From the NCBI GenBank assembly GCA_027325115.1, contig DAHWFG010000009.1, forward strand, positions 1 through 8,716: a stretch of DNA of 8,716 nucleotides, in the 5' to 3' direction. The stretch comes from JAKBCQ01 sp021807585. Its GTDB lineage: Bacteria > Planctomycetota > Planctomycetia > Isosphaerales > Isosphaeraceae. Each line of letters opens with the position of its first letter. The stretch's first letter is position 1. The position numbers and the translations under genes were made by a program. Below the pieces are notes generated by a model, which was given only the letters and a program-made list of their open reading frames with translations, ran no database searches and was not told the origin of the DNA. Positions 6,980 through 8,716 of this stretch are shown one piece after another.

Positions 6980-7009
6980 ATGATAATCTGTCTGATGTTA
7001 TGATCATAA
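6980..7009 (+). promoter_or_regulatory. Possible -10 region and operator before epimerase gene
   Basis: TTATGATCATAA at 6998-7009 is a perfect 12-bp palindrome ending three bases before the AGGAG of the next gene. Just upstream, TATGAT at 6980-6985 resembles a -10 box, without a matching -35. The AT-rich patch stands out from its GC-rich surroundings. A regulator binding the palindrome would occlude transcription start or translation. This is suggestive only. Confidence 0.35.
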
Positions 7010-7023
7010 ATTAGGAGATTATG

Positions 7024-7869
7024 ATGAAATTCGGCATGAATCTGTTGCTCTGGACGACCGAGGTTACGTCGGAGCACGACGTCGTTTTGGAGTCGATCAA
7101 GGGGATGGGTTTCGACGCGGTCGAGATCCCCGTGTTCAATCTCGACGATCGCGCGCCTTATGAACGGCTGGGTCGCAAGCTTAAGGAGTTGGGGCTGACC
7201 GCGACCGCGGTGACGGTGATGACCCCCGAGGCGAATCCGATTTCGCCCGATCCCGCGATCCGCGCCGCCGCGATCAAACGACTCGACCGCGTCCTCGAAT
7301 GCGCCTCGGCGTTCAACAGCGAGATCCTCTGCGGGCCCACACATTCGGCGATCGGCTGTTTTTCGGGTCAGGGACCGACCGATGAAGAGTTCAAGCACGG
7401 CGTTGAAACGCTTCACGCGGTCGCCGAGCGCGCGCGGATTTATGGAATGATGATCGCCGTCGAATATCTCAATCGATTCGAGAATTATTTCCTCACGACC
7501 GCGGCCGATACCGCGAAGTTTGTGCGAGCGGTGAATCACCCGTATCTCAAGATGATGTACGACACGTTCCACGCGCACATCGAAGAGAAGAATCAGGCGA
7601 AGGCGATCGCATCGTGCGCTGTGGAAACGATTCATGTTCACATTTCTGAGAACGATCGCGGCGTTCCGGGGACGGGTCAGATCGATTGGGAATCGGTATT
7701 CTCGGGGCTCAAGGCGACGGGCTTCGACGGTTATTTGACGATTGAGGCTTTCGGCCGGGCTCTTCCCGCGCTCGCCGCGGCGACACGAGTGTGGCGCGAT
7801 CTGTTCGCCGATCCGCTCGAGCTTTGCCGCGAAGGACTCGCGTTCACCAAAAGTAAGGTCAAGACGTGA
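7024..7869 (+). CDS. D-tagatose/D-psicose 3-epimerase family protein
   Basis: Two adjacent ATGs occur at 7021 and 7024; the second is chosen because AGGAG (7013-7017) is then six bases away, as in its neighbours, and the protein starts M-K-F-G-M-N like its family. The 281-aa TIM barrel carries the metal ligands E147, D180, H206 and E241. Their intervals (33, 26, 35) are exactly those of Pseudomonas cichorii D-tagatose 3-epimerase (E152, D185, H211, E246), and H183 and R212 fit the substrate-binding H188 and R217. The motif P-G-T-G-Q-I-D-W at 215-222 is also typical. Family members epimerise keto-sugars at C3 with Mn or Co. Substrate range is broad, so D-tagatose, D-psicose, L-ribulose or a different 3-keto-sugar are all possible. 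With the Gfo/Idh/MocA enzyme it fits a keto-sugar pathway. Confidence 0.93.
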   Translation: MKFGMNLLLWTTEVTSEHDVVLESIKGMGFDAVEIPVFNLDDRAPYERLGRKLKELGLTATAVTVMTPEANPISPDPAIRAAAIKRLDRVLECASAFNSEILCGPTHSAIGCFSGQGPTDEEFKHGVETLHAVAERARIYGMMIAVEYLNRFENYFLTTAADTAKFVRAVNHPYLKMMYDTFHAHIEEKNQAKAIASCAVETIHVHISENDRGVPGTGQIDWESVFSGLKATGFDGYLTIEAFGRALPALAAATRVWRDLFADPLELCREGLAFTKSKVKT

Positions 7870-7874
7870 GCCGG

Positions 7875-7890
7875 CGATCGCGTGCGATCG
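7875..7890 (+). terminator. CGATCG-type hairpin after epimerase gene
   Basis: CGATCGC (7875-7881) and GCGATCG (7884-7890) form a seven-pair stem with a two-base loop, six bases past the TGA; beyond one mismatch, two further pairs can form. Each arm is itself a CGATCG palindrome. No T-run follows, so terminator function is uncertain, although this is the last gene of the run. Confidence 0.32.
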
Positions 7891-7961
7891 GCGATTGATT
7901 CGGTTCGGCGCGAACGGTTTGATTGAATCGCGATCGCAGTCGTGTCGATTCAGAACGATTC

Positions 7962-7996
7962 GACGATCGCGCTTTCCGAATGATGATCGCGCTTTC
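7962..7996 (+). repeat. Short direct repeat, period 20
   Basis: GACGATCGCGCTTTC (7962-7976) recurs as GATGATCGCGCTTTC (7982-7996), 14 of 15 bases identical, two copies 20 bases apart. It may be a small tandem duplication or chance in CGATCG-rich DNA. Confidence 0.4.
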
Positions 7997-8155
7997 TGGG
8001 TTCGGATGCGCCTACGCGTCGATTCTTGCGACGTTGAGGCGCGTCTTCATCGCGCGCGGTTTGGAACGCACATCCACCGATCTTCCAAATTCAGGTCAAA
8101 GTCTTGAGAGATCTTAGCCCAAGGTGAAACCCTCGGTTCCCTCCAGAGTATCGAC

Positions 8156-8187
8156 CCCTCCCCAACCCTCCCCGCACGCGGGGAGGG
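8156..8187. repeat. REP-like intergenic palindrome
   Basis: CCCTCCCCGC (8166-8175) is followed after AC by its exact complement GCGGGGAGGG (8178-8187), a ten-pair stem (in practice 8-9 pairs with a 4-6 base loop). The arm unit CCCTCCCC also occurs directly upstream at 8156-8163. This arrangement is a familiar short dispersed extragenic element in many GC-rich genomes. No T-run follows, so a terminator is less likely than a REP-type repeat. Confidence 0.6.
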
Positions 8188-8246
8188 AGCAAAACTGATT
8201 CTGATAATGCAAACTAGGCGTTCATTCCAACACGGATTGCAATTCC

Positions 8247-8288
8247 TTCGTCAAATTACTTGACGAATCATCCCGGATATCGTAGAAT
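8247..8288 (+). promoter_or_regulatory. Sigma70-type promoter with operator-like inverted repeat
   Basis: TTGACG (8260-8265) and TAGAAT (8283-8288) each match the -35 and -10 consensus in five of six positions and are exactly 17 bases apart. The -35 lies within a perfect inverted repeat: TTCGTCAA (8247-8254), five bases, TTGACGAA (8260-8267). A dimeric regulator bound there would block RNA polymerase. Transcription would start about 125 bases before the ATG at 8420. Promoter by consensus match; the repressor site is inference. Confidence 0.55.
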
Positions 8289-8419
8289 CCCCCCAAGAGA
8301 TGCTTTAGGCGAGCGATCATCACGCAATCGATCGAATCGTCTCCGCCTGAAAGCAATCAAATCCGGACGAAAATTGACGATACGCGGGAAAAGTGAACTC
8401 CAACGAAAGATGATTCACC

Positions 8420-8716
8420 ATGAACAGCGCCCAAACCTGCTCGATCGCCGATCTGTGCAATCCTAAACCCGAATTGACGCCGACAAATCCCTTGATCGAG
8501 GGGGTCGAAAAGCTCGAAGATTGGCTTGCACACCGCGAGAGCGTTGTTCAAGAATTGTGTCCCGTCGGTATGCTTGAAACCTTGTACGCGTTGTGTGCGG
8601 CGCTCTATTTATGGCGGCTCAATCGCGTCACCCGTTTCGAGATCGCCGCGAAGCTCGGAGAAATCGAAGCCGGATCGAGCGCAACTTGCGAAGATTCGGC
8701 GAACGCTCAAGAACAT
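8420..8716 (+). CDS. Hypothetical protein, 3' truncated by window edge
   Basis: Ninety-nine codons are visible from an ATG at 8420; an in-frame TGA at 8411-8413 bars any earlier start, and the frame runs off the window. The Shine-Dalgarno is weak (purine-rich GAAAG near 8405-8409). Third codon positions are GC-rich as in its neighbours, supporting coding. Residues 24-75 (ending with P-V-G-M-L-E-T-L-Y at 48-56 and Y-L-W-R-L-N-R-V-T-R-F-E) resemble the middle of planctomycete proteins that often begin with an R-R-N-A-x-K-H-G-L-type segment and carry an L-W-R-L-R-R-x-x-R-x-E helix; those are uncharacterised. The usual Lys/Arg N-terminal segment is missing here. Predicted helical, Glu-rich, soluble. 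It is probably driven by the promoter at 8260-8288. Function is unknown, and the family resemblance is from memory. Confidence 0.62.
   Translation, partial: MNSAQTCSIADLCNPKPELTPTNPLIEGVEKLEDWLAHRESVVQELCPVGMLETLYALCAALYLWRLNRVTRFEIAAKLGEIEAGSSATCEDSANAQEH

Larger units (their letters stand above)
7870..8419. other. Intergenic region with repeats and promoter
   Basis: No coding frame in this 550-base stretch is convincing. The short + strand frames at 7742-8107 and 7923-8117 lack ribosome-binding sites and recognisable protein, and the first overlaps the epimerase gene. It holds a CGATCG hairpin just past the epimerase stop, a short direct repeat near 7962-7996, a REP-like hairpin at 8156-8187, and a promoter with an inverted repeat at 8247-8288. 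Confidence 0.5.

Noticed and set aside
7923..8117. 64-codon + strand frame after the epimerase
   Set aside because: There is no Shine-Dalgarno, no recognisable motif, and the region is dominated by short repeats; I treat it as non-coding.
8156..8187. Rho-independent terminator reading of the GC-rich palindrome
   Set aside because: No T-run on either side, and the form matches common dispersed REP-like elements better.
1..8716. CRISPR array, tRNA or rRNA genes, insertion sequence with terminal repeats
   Set aside because: No regularly spaced long repeats, no tRNA cloverleaf pattern and no transposase with flanking inverted repeats were seen by eye.

Overview
The window looks like chromosomal DNA from a planctomycete (Planctomycetota, probably class Planctomycetia). 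This is inferred from gene content: a DUF4058 protein, a Gfo/Idh/MocA oxidoreductase of a subtype I associate with planctomycetes, several sugar isomerase-like TIM barrels, and a 3' partial gene resembling planctomycete-type hypothetical proteins. All supported genes are on the + strand. Most genes are clearly GC-richer than the first ~1.1 kb. By hand count, the hexamer CGATCG occurs about 40 times, far above chance, in genes and intergenic DNA alike.

Layout. (1) 1-1112: a HEPN-domain protein (5' end outside the window) overlaps by 22 bases a 244-aa companion of unknown function. This two-gene module has a low GC content. (2) 1383-3816: a cupin protein resembling phosphomannose isomerase and a xylose-isomerase-like TIM-barrel protein, separated by a strong hairpin. 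(3) 3913-4710: a DUF4058 protein, followed by a possible coupled 37-codon ORF. (4) 4813-5961: a full-length NAD(P)-dependent Gfo/Idh/MocA oxidoreductase. (5) 6059-6946: a two-gene cassette of an unrecognised 154-aa protein and a PIN-domain ribonuclease, 3 bases apart; the PIN gene appears frameshifted near its 3' end. (6) 7024-7869: a D-tagatose/D-psicose 3-epimerase-family protein with every metal ligand conserved and spaced as in the characterised enzyme. (7) 7870-8419: a non-coding stretch with a REP-like hairpin and a good sigma70-type promoter whose -35 box lies in a perfect inverted repeat. (8) 8420-8716: a 3'-truncated gene.

How the genes may work together. The cupin isomerase homologue, two TIM-barrel isomerases/epimerases and the oxidoreductase look like one sugar or cyclitol catabolic pathway: oxidation to a keto-sugar, then epimerisation or isomerisation. 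The substrate cannot be read from the sequence. Interleaved with them are proteins of nucleic-acid-processing or toxin-like type (HEPN, PIN, possibly DUF4058), each PIN/HEPN gene with an uncharacterised tightly linked partner. These two pairs are the best candidates for undescribed two-gene systems here.
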